From Bifidobacterium samirii (lineage in GTDB: Bacteria > Actinomycetota > Actinomycetes > Actinomycetales > Bifidobacteriaceae), in assembly GCF_003952945.1 (NCBI RefSeq), contig NZ_QXGK01000010.1:20381-84380 (forward strand): a stretch of DNA of 64,000 nt, read 5' to 3'. Below are positions 32,445 through 40,332 of the stretch, in pieces. Both the position numbers and the translations under genes were made by a program. The notes below the pieces were generated by a model. The model did not search any database. It was given only the letters and a program-made list of their open reading frames with translations, and was not told the origin of the DNA. Numbering within the stretch: position 1 is the stretch's first letter; each line of letters starts with the position of its first letter.

Positions 32445-33629
32445 TTGAGAAAACGCCGCCCTCAAATCAGCTACGTCTGGGAGCAGCGTAAGTTAGGTGA
32501 TGTCGCAAGTCGAATCAGGCGCAAGAACATTGACGGCTCCTGTCAAAGGGTATTGACGGTCTCCGCTCATGACGGTCTTGTTGACCAAACCGAATTCTTT
32601 GACCGGCAGATTGCAGCTAGGGATACGAGCGGCTACTACCTTCTCATGAAAGGGGAATTCGCATATAACAAAAGCTCTTCAAATGGATTCCCGTATGGGG
32701 CGGTGAAACGATTGGAGCGTTACGAAACGGGCATACTTTCAACGCTTTATATAGTGTTTAAAGCCACTGGAGTCGAGCCGTGGTTCTTGGTCTCATACTA
32801 TGATTCTTCATTGTGGTACAAGGAAGTCAGTGCGATCGCCGCGGAAGGAGCGCGTAATCATGGATTGCTCAATGTAACCCCGTCGGATTTCTTTGAGACT
32901 CGCATTTGTCTGCCACAAAGCGAAAGCGAGCAGAAGCGTATTGGAGAGTTCTTCAAGACGTTGGATGATCTTATCGCGGCCCACGAGCGTAAGCTCGAGC
33001 TGCTGCGGCTGAAGAAACGCTACTATTTGCAGCAGATCTTCAGCCGAAAGCTCCGGTTCAGAGGCTTCACCGAACCCTGGCAGCAGCGTAAGTTGGGTGA
33101 CCTATATGAGAAATCCAGCGAAAAGAATGACGGCAGCTATGGAATTGATGCGATTATATCCGTAGCGAACATGCGGTTCAAAGCCGATGCATCCATTCGG
33201 GATGAATCCTATCTGAAAACGTATAACATTATGAGGCTGGGAGATATAGCGTTTGAAGGACACAGCAGCAAAGATTATAGTCACGGGAGATTCGTGGAGA
33301 ACGATATCGGAGACGGCATCGTCTCTCATGTATTTGAAGTCCTGAGGCCCACTGAAGATAGAGATCTCGTATTCTGGAAATACTATATTAATGATGAGCT
33401 TGTGATGAGAAACATTCTCATTCGTTCAACAAAGGCGACGACGATGATGCACACCATTGTCATCAATGATTTTCTTCGAGAGAAGTTGGACGTACCCAGC
33501 GATCCCGGTGAACAACAGATAATAGGGAAGTTTCTTGTCTGTCTTGATGCGTTGATCGACTCTTACCAAACGAAGAAGACGCATCTGGATCGACTTAAAA
33601 CGTCATATCTCCAGAAACTGTTCGTCTGA
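32445..33629 (+). CDS. hsdS: Silent Type I specificity subunit allele (hsdS) 1
   Basis: A 394-residue reading frame with two target-recognition domains (residues about 20-160 and 215-345) separated by the conserved helical linker LIAAHERKLELLRLKKRYYLQQIF. It lacks the normal HsdS N-terminus (MGKLVPQLRFKGFTDP in the expressed copy): its first recognisable residues are WEQRKLGDV at 32478, and only a TTG is available as start, without a ribosome site. It should therefore not be translated in this position but can donate recognition domains to the expressed gene by inversion. GC content is much lower than in the flanking ABC gene. Confidence 0.88.
   Translation: MRKRRPQISYVWEQRKLGDVASRIRRKNIDGSCQRVLTVSAHDGLVDQTEFFDRQIAARDTSGYYLLMKGEFAYNKSSSNGFPYGAVKRLERYETGILSTLYIVFKATGVEPWFLVSYYDSSLWYKEVSAIAAEGARNHGLLNVTPSDFFETRICLPQSESEQKRIGEFFKTLDDLIAAHERKLELLRLKKRYYLQQIFSRKLRFRGFTEPWQQRKLGDLYEKSSEKNDGSYGIDAIISVANMRFKADASIRDESYLKTYNIMRLGDIAFEGHSSKDYSHGRFVENDIGDGIVSHVFEVLRPTEDRDLVFWKYYINDELVMRNILIRSTKATTMMHTIVINDFLREKLDVPSDPGEQQIIGKFLVCLDALIDSYQTKKTHLDRLKTSYLQKLFV
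32964..33100. repeat. hsdS central recombination repeat, silent allele 1
   Basis: A 137-bp stretch covering the linker LAAHERKLELL... to PWQQRKLG. It is almost identical (one difference seen) to the inverted stretch at 37904-38040 in the expressed hsdS. It ends with the 12-base core GCAGCGTAAGTT (33083-33094). Confidence 0.9.
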
Positions 33630-33662
33630 TTGCGACAGCCCTTCAGGCGAGAGGACGCGAAG

Positions 33663-33701
33663 GACGGTGGCGGCATTCAATCATACGAGACCGCCACCGT
33701 C
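33663..33701. terminator. Hairpin between silent hsdS 1 and the recombinase gene
   Basis: Perfect 11-bp stem GACGGTGGCGG/CCGCCACCGTC with a 17-base loop between the convergent genes, likely a two-way terminator. Confidence 0.8.
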
Positions 33702-33715
33702 GTTCACTTATGGGA

Positions 33716-34633
33716 TTACAGTGTACTGAGGAACTGCATCACTTTGTCTCCATCCTTGTTTTCGAGTTCACGGACGATATGCAGATAGGTGCTTTGTGTG
33801 GTGGTCATGTTGGAGTGTCCAAGACGCTTGGCTACGGATGCAACCGACACTCCGGCGTAAAGCAGCAGCGAAGCATGGGTGTGGCGCAGTCCATGTACGG
33901 AAATCACCGGCACGCCGGCGCGCTTGCAGAGCCGTTCGAGCCGGTCGTTGACCGTGGCGTTGTATACGCGCCTGCCGCCAACGAAGAACGGCTCATCCTG
34001 TGGGAGATCTTTGACCAGCTGGCTGAACTGCATGGCCAGCTGCCAGTCGATGCGCACCTTACGCATGGATGATCGGTTCTTGGTCGGCGCGAAACGTCCT
34101 ACGGATGACTTGTAATCCCAGGTCTTCGAGACGGAGACGATCTGCCTCTGGAAGTCAAAGTCCGCAGGGGTCAAGCCTAGCGCCTCCGCGAAGCGCAGTC
34201 CGGTCTTCGCGATCAGCAGAATCATGTAATCCCAATTGGGTTCGCTTCCCAGATCCAGTTCCTTCAATACGGCTTGCAGTTCGTATTGGCTGAGGTACTT
34301 CGGTTTATGCAGCCGCCGCCCGGTGCCTTTGATGACGATCTTGCGCGTCGGATCCTTGGTGATGACGCCTTCTTCGACAGCGTCCAGCAAAGCGCTCTTG
34401 ACTTGGTGGTGGAAGTCCATCACCGTCTGCCGTTCATGGGTCAAGGCGTATGCGTTCAACAGCTCCTGATAAGAGGTGCGGGTCACGTTGCCGAGCCTGA
34501 GATTCGGCGCAAGCTCGCGCAGGCGCTGTTGTGTGACGACGTACTTGGCGTACGTTACATCCGATACCGCACCTTTCTTGTACATCTCCATCCACTCCTT
34601 GAAATAGGAGGAGATGGTCTGGTTCCTTTGCAT
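33716..34633 (-). CDS. Tyrosine recombinase (phage-integrase family), likely hsdS invertase
   Basis: A 305-residue tyrosine recombinase with a complete active site: R147 (TGLRFAEALGL), K185 (TKNRSSMR), H247 and R250 (HGLRHTH), H273 (LGHSNMTTTQ) and nucleophile Y283 (STYLH). The N-terminal SAM-like core-binding domain is at residues 8-100. It sits between the hsdS alleles, and conservative tyrosine recombinases of this type drive hsdS inversion in other phase-variable systems. ATG 34633 follows CAGGAG, part of which lies in the arm of a strong inverted repeat. It may act on the GCAGCGTAAGTT core sites. Confidence 0.93.
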   Translation of the reverse strand: MQRNQTISSYFKEWMEMYKKGAVSDVTYAKYVVTQQRLRELAPNLRLGNVTRTSYQELLNAYALTHERQTVMDFHHQVKSALLDAVEEGVITKDPTRKIVIKGTGRRLHKPKYLSQYELQAVLKELDLGSEPNWDYMILLIAKTGLRFAEALGLTPADFDFQRQIVSVSKTWDYKSSVGRFAPTKNRSSMRKVRIDWQLAMQFSQLVKDLPQDEPFFVGGRRVYNATVNDRLERLCKRAGVPVISVHGLRHTHASLLLYAGVSVASVAKRLGHSNMTTTQSTYLHIVRELENKDGDKVMQFLSTL

Positions 34634-34640
34634 AGTTGCT

Positions 34641-34675
34641 CCTGTCTCGTGCACGTATTTCGTGCACGAGACAGG
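34641..34675 (-). promoter_or_regulatory. Perfect 15-bp inverted repeat in the leader of the recombinase gene
   Basis: CCTGTCTCGTGCACG and its exact complement are separated by 5 bases. Each arm contains the self-complementary CGTGCACG. The recombinase-proximal arm ends in ACAGG, overlapping the ribosome-binding site AGGAG. It could be a binding site for the recombinase or a repressor, or an RNA hairpin limiting translation. It also follows the AbiEii stop and could end that transcript. Confidence 0.8.
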
Positions 34676-34711
34676 ATTCGGTGCATTATTCGCAGTGATG
34701 GGGTTGTATCG

Positions 34712-35584
34712 TTATGCAAGGTGGCACCAGGATTTCTCCCATTCAGACCGATGCCGTTCGTCCACTTGGCGGAGCAGCCGCTGCGTGTTGTCCCAGCATG
34801 CCTGGAAATCGTATGCGGTGTTCGATCGCTTGAATGCTTCACGGAAGGCATTCAAACGAGATGTGTCCGCTTCCAGTACGCGCACGGCATGCGGGAAGGC
34901 GGTTTCGGAGATTTCGATGCGACGTACGATGGCGCGTAACTCATCCAAGTCCGATAGGTCGACTTCGCCGGTGAGTGTCATGATGTCCGCCAGATCGCGG
35001 CCGCGTGCGCTACCGGGTTTGCTGATGGCATGCAGTTTGTCAGCCAGCTGGTCGATGGGAGCAATCATGTCCGGCGCCCGGAACGGAATGCCCACGGACT
35101 TGAGAATCGACGCGGTCTGTTCACTGATCGCAGGGGCGGCTTGCGGCAGGAAACCGCTGTGATCCGGCGTCGCTTCCAGCTCATACGAGGCGAAGGGGCC
35201 GCCGTTGTAGAAAAGCTGGATATCAAATGGCACCATACCGGCCTTCATGCCGGCGCTGTCTTTACGCGTCTGCATGACGACGGTGCCGGTGAACCCGCTC
35301 ATACCCTGTTCCAGTCGAGCGGATAGTATGTCTCGGAATTCCTGGATGCTGTCGCGTACCGTCGCGTCAAGATCTCGGGAAGTGCGCCCCTTGCTCAGGG
35401 GGTAGCGCAGTGACAACGAGCCACCGCCTTTGAGAACTCCGATGCCGTGGATGAACTGTGCCAATATTGCGTTGTCAACATTCTGCAATGCCGTGGCTCG
35501 TTGCTCAAGCGGCAGACGGTTGACCTCGCGTTGGATGAGGCGACGGAGTTTTATAGCGGAAAGTCGTTGGATGTCGTCACGCAT
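34712..35584 (-). CDS. AbiEii/AbiGii-type nucleotidyltransferase toxin
   Basis: A 290-residue protein of the AbiEii/type IV toxin family. The nucleotidyltransferase core motif is visible: LKGGGSLSLRYPLSKGRTSRDLDA (residues 52-73, GGGS then D71 and D73). PFDIQLFYNGG carries the third acidic position, and IAPIDQLADKLHAIS with RGRDLADI is the typical AbiEii downstream helix. These toxins are GTP-dependent nucleotidyltransferases that arrest growth in abortive infection. ATG 35584 overlaps the antitoxin-gene stop by 8 bp. Confidence 0.85.
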   Translation of the reverse strand: MRDDIQRLSAIKLRRLIQREVNRLPLEQRATALQNVDNAILAQFIHGIGVLKGGGSLSLRYPLSKGRTSRDLDATVRDSIQEFRDILSARLEQGMSGFTGTVVMQTRKDSAGMKAGMVPFDIQLFYNGGPFASYELEATPDHSGFLPQAAPAISEQTASILKSVGIPFRAPDMIAPIDQLADKLHAISKPGSARGRDLADIMTLTGEVDLSDLDELRAIVRRIEISETAFPHAVRVLEADTSRLNAFREAFKRSNTAYDFQACWDNTQRLLRQVDERHRSEWEKSWCHLA

Positions 35585-36128
35585 AGGCGCAGTACCTCTG
35601 CTTGAGATCCCCATACTCGGTTTCGGTGATGATGCCTTGCGACAGTGCGTCGGCCAGAGCCTCCGAGTATTTGTCTTCATCGATTTCCCCGGCTGACGAG
35701 TACACCGCGTCCCGTAGCGACTGTGAAGGGATGCCCCGTACCGTGGAGTCCGCCTTCCGGTCGGTCACCACCCAGGAGATGCCGTTGCGCTTGCGGCGAC
35801 GCTTAGGGACAGCGACGCAGACCGCGCCACCGCCGATGGTTCCCAGCCGAGCCGCTTCCAGTACGCTCGGCCCCCACAGGTACGCGTCCTCTCCGCCCAA
35901 GGCCACGGCGGTGGCGGGCACCATCATGTTCCAGTCCATGTCAGTATCGTCGACGTCGTCGGGATACCAGGCGTATACGCCGCGCTCTACATGATCCACA
36001 TCCTCGTTGCCTTTGGCCCAGCGTCTCAGATTGTCTGCTCGTACTCCTGCCTTGCGTGCCGCCCATACGGGAATCACGCCGCACCACTGCGCCCACACCG
36101 GTCGTAGACGTTCCTCGATTACACTCAT
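35577..36128 (-). CDS. AbiEi-type antitoxin
   Basis: A 183-residue protein. The N-terminal winged-helix segment is VWAARKAGVRADNLRRWAKGNEDVDHVERGVYAW, and the C-terminal domain has TAVALGGEDAYLWGPSVLEAARLG, both typical of AbiEi antitoxins. In type IV systems AbiEi represses its promoter. It overlaps the AbiEii toxin gene by 8 bp. ATG 36128 follows GAGGAG. The pair lies inside the invertible hsdS locus and may stabilise it. Confidence 0.82.
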   Translation of the reverse strand: MSVIEERLRPVWAQWCGVIPVWAARKAGVRADNLRRWAKGNEDVDHVERGVYAWYPDDVDDTDMDWNMMVPATAVALGGEDAYLWGPSVLEAARLGTIGGGAVCVAVPKRRRKRNGISWVVTDRKADSTVRGIPSQSLRDAVYSSAGEIDEDKYSEALADALSQGIITETEYGDLKQRYCAYA

Positions 36129-36200
36129 CGCACACTCCTCTGGCACGCTTCGTTACATCAAGGTTAGACCCCGCCAAGGACCCAGAAGACACCGCACATC

Positions 36201-37361
36201 GTCTGGGAGCAGCGTAAGTTAGGTGATGTCGCAGAGATTGTAGGTGGAGCAACCCCGTCTACTACGCAATTGGCTTTCTGGGATGGCGACATCAATTGGT
36301 TCACGCCCGCCGAAATCGGATCTTCAAGATATGTGCAAAAGTCAACGAGAACGATCTCCAAATTGGGACTGAGGAGTTGTTCGGCGACACTGCTTCCGCC
36401 TGGCGCGATTCTGTTCACGTCGCGTGCATCGATTGGAACGATGGCGATCCTTTTGGAGCCTGCGGCTACCAACCAAGGATTTCAGTCGATGATAATCAAG
36501 AAAGATTACTCAGTCGATTTTGTTTATGCCTTGGGGGCAGTTATTCGCAAATATGCGGTAAAACATTCAGCTGGATCCACCTTTGCTGAAATCAGCGGGA
36601 AGGAACTCGCCAAGACACCGATTAGGATTTCTTCATTAGACGAGCAGAAGTGTATTGGGGAGTTCTTCAAGACGCTGGACGATCTTATCACAGCCCACGA
36701 GCGTAAGCTCGAGCTGCTGCGGCTGAAGAAACGCTACTATTTGCAGCAGATCTTCAGCCGAAAGCTCCGGTTCAGAGGCTTCACCGAACCCTGGCGGCAG
36801 CGTAAGTTGAATGAGCTGGCTTCTTTTGGAGGCGGACACACTCCCTCTATGGCTGACTCCGAAAACTATAGCGGAGGGAAGATTCTGTGGGTAACTTCTC
36901 AGGATGTCAAACAGCGATATATAGAGACTACAACAAATCTTCTTACCAAACGGGGTGCCGCAGAGCTCAATGTCTATCCGGAAGGATCTCTGATAATGGT
37001 AACCAGAAGTGGTATTTTGCGTCATATGGTACCGGTTTCGATACTTCGGAAGCCCGCTACGGTAAATCAAGATATTCGAGTCATTCAACCTCATTCAAAG
37101 AATCTTGCACCATGGCTCTTTCAATTCTTTATCTCGCATCAGAAATTAATTCTGTTAAGATATGGAAAGACAGGTACAACTGTGGAAAGCATCGATTTCA
37201 AGTCCTTGAAAGAAATGGTTCTAAGCGTTCCCACTGATTCAGAGATGGAGTTGATAGGGCTTTTTCTGGACAAAATAGACTGCCTTATTGATTGTTACGC
37301 ATTAAAGGTTGATTTAAGTCAAAGACTTAAGAGCGCATATCTTCGCACTCTATTCATCTAA
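36201..37361 (+). CDS. hsdS: Silent Type I specificity subunit allele (hsdS) 2
   Basis: A second promoterless hsdS copy. The frame begins with VWEQRKLGDVAEIVGGATPSTT and has no ATG/RBS (an in-frame TAG at 36165 blocks extension; a TTG at 36270 is a poor start). Two recognition domains flank the linker LITAHERKLELLRLKKRYYLQQIF. The first domain (VGGATPSTTQLAFWDGDINWFTPAEIG) and second (GGGHTPSMADSENYSGGKILWVTSQD) differ from the other alleles. It ends one base before the stop of the expressed hsdS on the opposite strand, so the two genes are tail to tail. Confidence 0.87.
   Translation, partial: VWEQRKLGDVAEIVGGATPSTTQLAFWDGDINWFTPAEIGSSRYVQKSTRTISKLGLRSCSATLLPPGAILFTSRASIGTMAILLEPAATNQGFQSMIIKKDYSVDFVYALGAVIRKYAVKHSAGSTFAEISGKELAKTPIRISSLDEQKCIGEFFKTLDDLITAHERKLELLRLKKRYYLQQIFSRKLRFRGFTEPWRQRKLNELASFGGGHTPSMADSENYSGGKILWVTSQDVKQRYIETTTNLLTKRGAAELNVYPEGSLIMVTRSGILRHMVPVSILRKPATVNQDIRVIQPHSKNLAPWLFQFFISHQKLILLRYGKTGTTVESIDFKSLKEMVLSVPTDSEMELIGLFLDKIDCLIDCYALKVDLSQRLKSAYLRTLFI
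36678..36808. repeat. hsdS central recombination repeat, silent allele 2
   Basis: The same linker-coding repeat as at 32964-33100 and 37904-38040, in direct orientation to the former and inverted to the latter. A few bases differ (CACAGC versus CGCGGC; CTGGCGG versus CTGGCAG). The core GCAGCGTAAGTT is at 36797-36808. Confidence 0.88.
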
Positions 37362-37362
37362 C

Positions 37363-38550
37363 CTAACAATAAAGTGCATGAAGATAATTCTCCTTCAGTC
37401 TACCCATCAACGAAAGGTATTCCTCTTGCAGTTCAATCATTTCATCAATGAGCAAAAATAAGTCGCCGATAATTCGCTGCTCGGAAGGTCGTGGGCTATA
37501 CGCGGCCCATTCTTTTATTTTCTGAGCATTCAAATTGCTTTGAGTCCCAGTTGATACTAACTTATTCCACTCGCTATCTAATGCGGCTTTATCAAGACGG
37601 GCAAAGATATAGTTTCGAACAATGGTAGAAGGGAATACCATGTTGAAAAACGCTTGACTGGTAGCCATTGGCTGGCTTAAAATACCGACTTTTCCAACGC
37701 TTGCATACATTGCCAGAGAAATGGCACCTTCGGGAACCAACCAAGCAGCACTATTTATCAAACCCATTTCGGTAATATGTTTGGAAGTGTTAGTGATGTA
37801 TCTTCCGTTAAGATCAGATATGCCAAGGAACGGTATATTACCACCATAGTAGTTACGGTTTTCGGAATTTGGCGTACCGCCCGAGCGCCCCTTTTCATAT
37901 AACTCACCCAACTTACGCTGCTGCCAGGGTTCGGTGAAGCCTCTGAACCGGAGCTTTCGGCTGAAGATCTGCTGCAAATAGTAGCGTTTCTTCAGCCGCA
38001 GCAGCTCGAGCTTACGCTCGTGGGCCGCGATAAGATCGTCCATGGTACGGAAAAGCTCTGTTATCTTCTGCTGCTCCTCCAAGGACGGGAAATTAGCGGT
38101 CATTTGCAGGAATGTCTGGGAGTGGACACGCTTGGCCTTGCGTGAGCCATCGGCAAGGCTGCCTTGGTATAAATACAATTCCTTGCGCAGGCATGATTGA
38201 AGGACGAACTCCTTGTCCACATCGTCGGCAATGTCAAAGGCCGGGGAATCGGCAGTTGATTCATAACCATCCAATTCCTGCGGAACGATACCGAAAGCAG
38301 CATGAAGGAAATCAAGCTTGCCATACATCAGCTGCCCAGACTTGCGGACATAGTACTGAGTGGCGCTGCTCCCATTCTGCAGCGTGGTCTTTTCCACCAC
38401 ACCTTTGCCCCAGAGCCTGACCGTCAGCTTCTTCGCCTGATCGCCCGAATGCCCGGGAATGACGCTCTCAGTCAGGCATGTCGACAACTTACGCTGCTCC
38501 CAAGGGTCAGTAAAGCCTTTGAAACGCAGTTGCGGCACCAGTTTTCCCAT
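37363..38550 (-). CDS. hsdS: Expressed Type I specificity subunit
   Basis: A 395-residue HsdS with a complete N-terminus (MGKLVPQLRFKGFTDPWEQRKL), two target-recognition domains (about residues 20-165 and 225-375), the central linker LIAAHERKLELLRLKKRYYLQQIF and a C-terminal helix. Each half begins with RFKGFTDPW/RFRGFTEPW, the typical repeat. The subunit gives the sequence specificity of the HsdR/HsdM complex. ATG 38550 has GGAGG upstream, inside the coding end of the small ORF. Its recognition domains can be exchanged with those of the silent alleles, so the current form is one of several. Confidence 0.95.
   Translation of the reverse strand: MGKLVPQLRFKGFTDPWEQRKLSTCLTESVIPGHSGDQAKKLTVRLWGKGVVEKTTLQNGSSATQYYVRKSGQLMYGKLDFLHAAFGIVPQELDGYESTADSPAFDIADDVDKEFVLQSCLRKELYLYQGSLADGSRKAKRVHSQTFLQMTANFPSLEEQQKITELFRTMDDLIAAHERKLELLRLKKRYYLQQIFSRKLRFRGFTEPWQQRKLGELYEKGRSGGTPNSENRNYYGGNIPFLGISDLNGRYITNTSKHITEMGLINSAAWLVPEGAISLAMYASVGKVGILSQPMATSQAFFNMVFPSTIVRNYIFARLDKAALDSEWNKLVSTGTQSNLNAQKIKEWAAYSPRPSEQRIIGDLFLLIDEMIELQEEYLSLMGRLKENYLHALYC
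37904..38040. repeat. hsdS central recombination repeat, expressed allele
   Basis: A 137-bp inverted copy of the repeat at 32964-33100; the matching 12-base core is at 37910-37921 on the minus strand. A second, shorter shared box TGGGAGCAGCGTAAGTT lies at the N-terminal end of each allele (32478-32494, 36204-36220, and inverted at 38486-38502). Confidence 0.9.
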
Positions 38551-38553
38551 GAT

Positions 38554-38661
38554 TCAGTCCTCCGAATAGAAGAAGTCGTCAAGCTTGTAGGAGAGCACCG
38601 AGCACCTGACGGTTATCTCACGTTCCTTCGTGTTGAGTAAGGCGAACATGGTCCCGTTCAC
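38554..38661 (-). CDS. 35-codon ORF coupled to hsdM, carrying the hsdS ribosome-binding site
   Basis: GTG at 38661 overlaps the hsdM stop in a GTGA junction. The frame runs VNGTMFALLNTKEREITVRC... and ends with a TGA four bases before the hsdS ATG. It uses the gap between hsdM and hsdS fully, and the GGAGG for hsdS lies in its last codons. Whether the peptide has a function or only carries ribosomes to hsdS is unknown; a weaker internal ATG at codon 5 exists. I do not recognise it. Confidence 0.5.
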   Translation of the reverse strand: MNGTMFALLNTKEREITVRCSVLSYKLDDFFYSED

Positions 38662-40304
38662 GCTCCGACCTCCGGATCGGTAGGCACCAGATCGGCGACC
38701 ATCGCGTCGAACTTGGCCTGCAGTTCGGCGATCTGCCGATCCACGTCAGCAAGCTGACGGTTCACCTCGTCGATGTCGATCGGTTCCTCCTCCTCGAACG
38801 TGTCCACGTACCGAGGAATGTTGAGGTTGTAGTCGTTCTCCTTGATCTCCTTCATAGACGCCACATGCGCATACTTGTCGACGTCCTCGCGCTTGGCATA
38901 CGTTTCCAGAATGCGGTCGATGTCCTCGTCTCGCAGATGGTTCTGGTTCTTGCCTTTTTCGAAATCGTTGGACGCATCAATGAACAGTACGTCGTTGGTC
39001 TGCCGGTCCTTACGGAATACCAGCACCACAGTGGGAATCGACGTGGAATAGAAGAGGTTCGCCGGCAGACCGATCACCGCGTCCAAGTAGTTCTTGTCGA
39101 GGATCGCCTTACGGATGACGCCTTCGGCCGCGCCTCGGAACAGCACGCCATGCGGCAGCACGATGGCCATGCGACCGGACGGTTTCAGATGATAGATGCA
39201 ATGCTCCACGAAGGCGTAGTCGGCCTTCGATTTCGGCGCGAGCTTGCCGTACTCCTTGAAACGAGGATCCCTCATCTTCGAATCGGCGTTGTCCCAATGC
39301 TGGGAATACGGAGGATTGGCGACCACCGCATCGAAGAACAACGGGTGGTCGATACCGTTCGCATCGGTTCCGTCCGGCCAGTCCATCTCCAAAGTATCGG
39401 CGTTGCGCAGCTTCATGAACTGGTAGTCCACGTCATGCATCATCAGATTCATGCGCGCAAGATTGTAGGTCGTGCGGTTCAACTCCTGACCGTGGAATCG
39501 CACGCGTCCCTTGCGGTCTCCGCCGGGGAGTTCCTTCTTCACAGTCAACAGCAGGGAACCGGAGCCGCAGGTCGGATCGTAGACGGAGAAGCTCTGGTTC
39601 TCGTCGCTGATGACGGAGGACCCCTCCGACATCGGGTCGGCGTATGTCACCAGCTTCGCCAGAATGCGGGAGACCTCGTGCGGCGTGTAGAATTCACCGG
39701 CCTTCTTGCCTGAATTGCTGGCGAACTGCGCGATGAGATACTCATAGACGTCACCGAGGATGTCATGCCCAGTTTCGTCCTTGAACTCGATGGTATCGAC
39801 CTTCTCCGCGAGATTGGACAGACTCTTGGCACGGGCCGCGGTCGAATTGCCCAGCGATGAATCGGATAGGTTCACGTCGGAGAACACGTCGCGGAAATCC
39901 TTCTCCGCCGTGGCGTTCAGTTCCGCATTGCGTTTGAAGGAATCAAACATGGACTGGAAGTAGTCGGGACGCAGACTCTGGTCGCGGATCTTGCCGATCA
40001 GCGTCGCCCACGTATATTCCGGATCGATGGCGTAACCGAGCGTCTGGGAGATGTCTTCACGCCAATCCTCGATGCCCTCTCGCTCCACTTGGATACGGTA
40101 TCCATCATTGATGTCGCCGCCTTCGGGAACCTCAACAAATCCCAGACCGGCCAGATATTCCTCCTGCTTGCGCGACAGATACCGGTAGAAGATGAATCCA
40201 AGAATGTAATCCCGGAATTCGTCCGCCGACATTTTGCCTCGCAGATCATTGGCCATCGACCACAGTTGCGAAGTGAGCTGCCTCGCGGCATCCTGTCCTG
40301 CCAT
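38658..40304 (-). CDS. hsdM: Type I restriction-modification methyltransferase subunit
   Basis: A 548-residue N6-adenine methyltransferase. The N-terminal HsdM_N helical domain is followed by the SAM motif DPTCGSGSLLL and the catalytic motif AVVANPPYSQHW. It works with HsdS to methylate target sites and with HsdR for restriction. ATG 40304 is preceded by GGAGAGAACCGAT, 28 bp after the hsdR stop. A coiled-coil-like C-terminus (RQLADVDRQIAELQAKFDAM) probably contacts HsdS. Confidence 0.97.
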   Translation of the reverse strand: MAGQDAARQLTSQLWSMANDLRGKMSADEFRDYILGFIFYRYLSRKQEEYLAGLGFVEVPEGGDINDGYRIQVEREGIEDWREDISQTLGYAIDPEYTWATLIGKIRDQSLRPDYFQSMFDSFKRNAELNATAEKDFRDVFSDVNLSDSSLGNSTAARAKSLSNLAEKVDTIEFKDETGHDILGDVYEYLIAQFASNSGKKAGEFYTPHEVSRILAKLVTYADPMSEGSSVISDENQSFSVYDPTCGSGSLLLTVKKELPGGDRKGRVRFHGQELNRTTYNLARMNLMMHDVDYQFMKLRNADTLEMDWPDGTDANGIDHPLFFDAVVANPPYSQHWDNADSKMRDPRFKEYGKLAPKSKADYAFVEHCIYHLKPSGRMAIVLPHGVLFRGAAEGVIRKAILDKNYLDAVIGLPANLFYSTSIPTVVLVFRKDRQTNDVLFIDASNDFEKGKNQNHLRDEDIDRILETYAKREDVDKYAHVASMKEIKENDYNLNIPRYVDTFEEEEPIDIDEVNRQLADVDRQIAELQAKFDAMVADLVPTDPEVGA

Positions 40305-40332
40305 ATCGGTTCTCTCCTGTCTGTTCCGGTTC

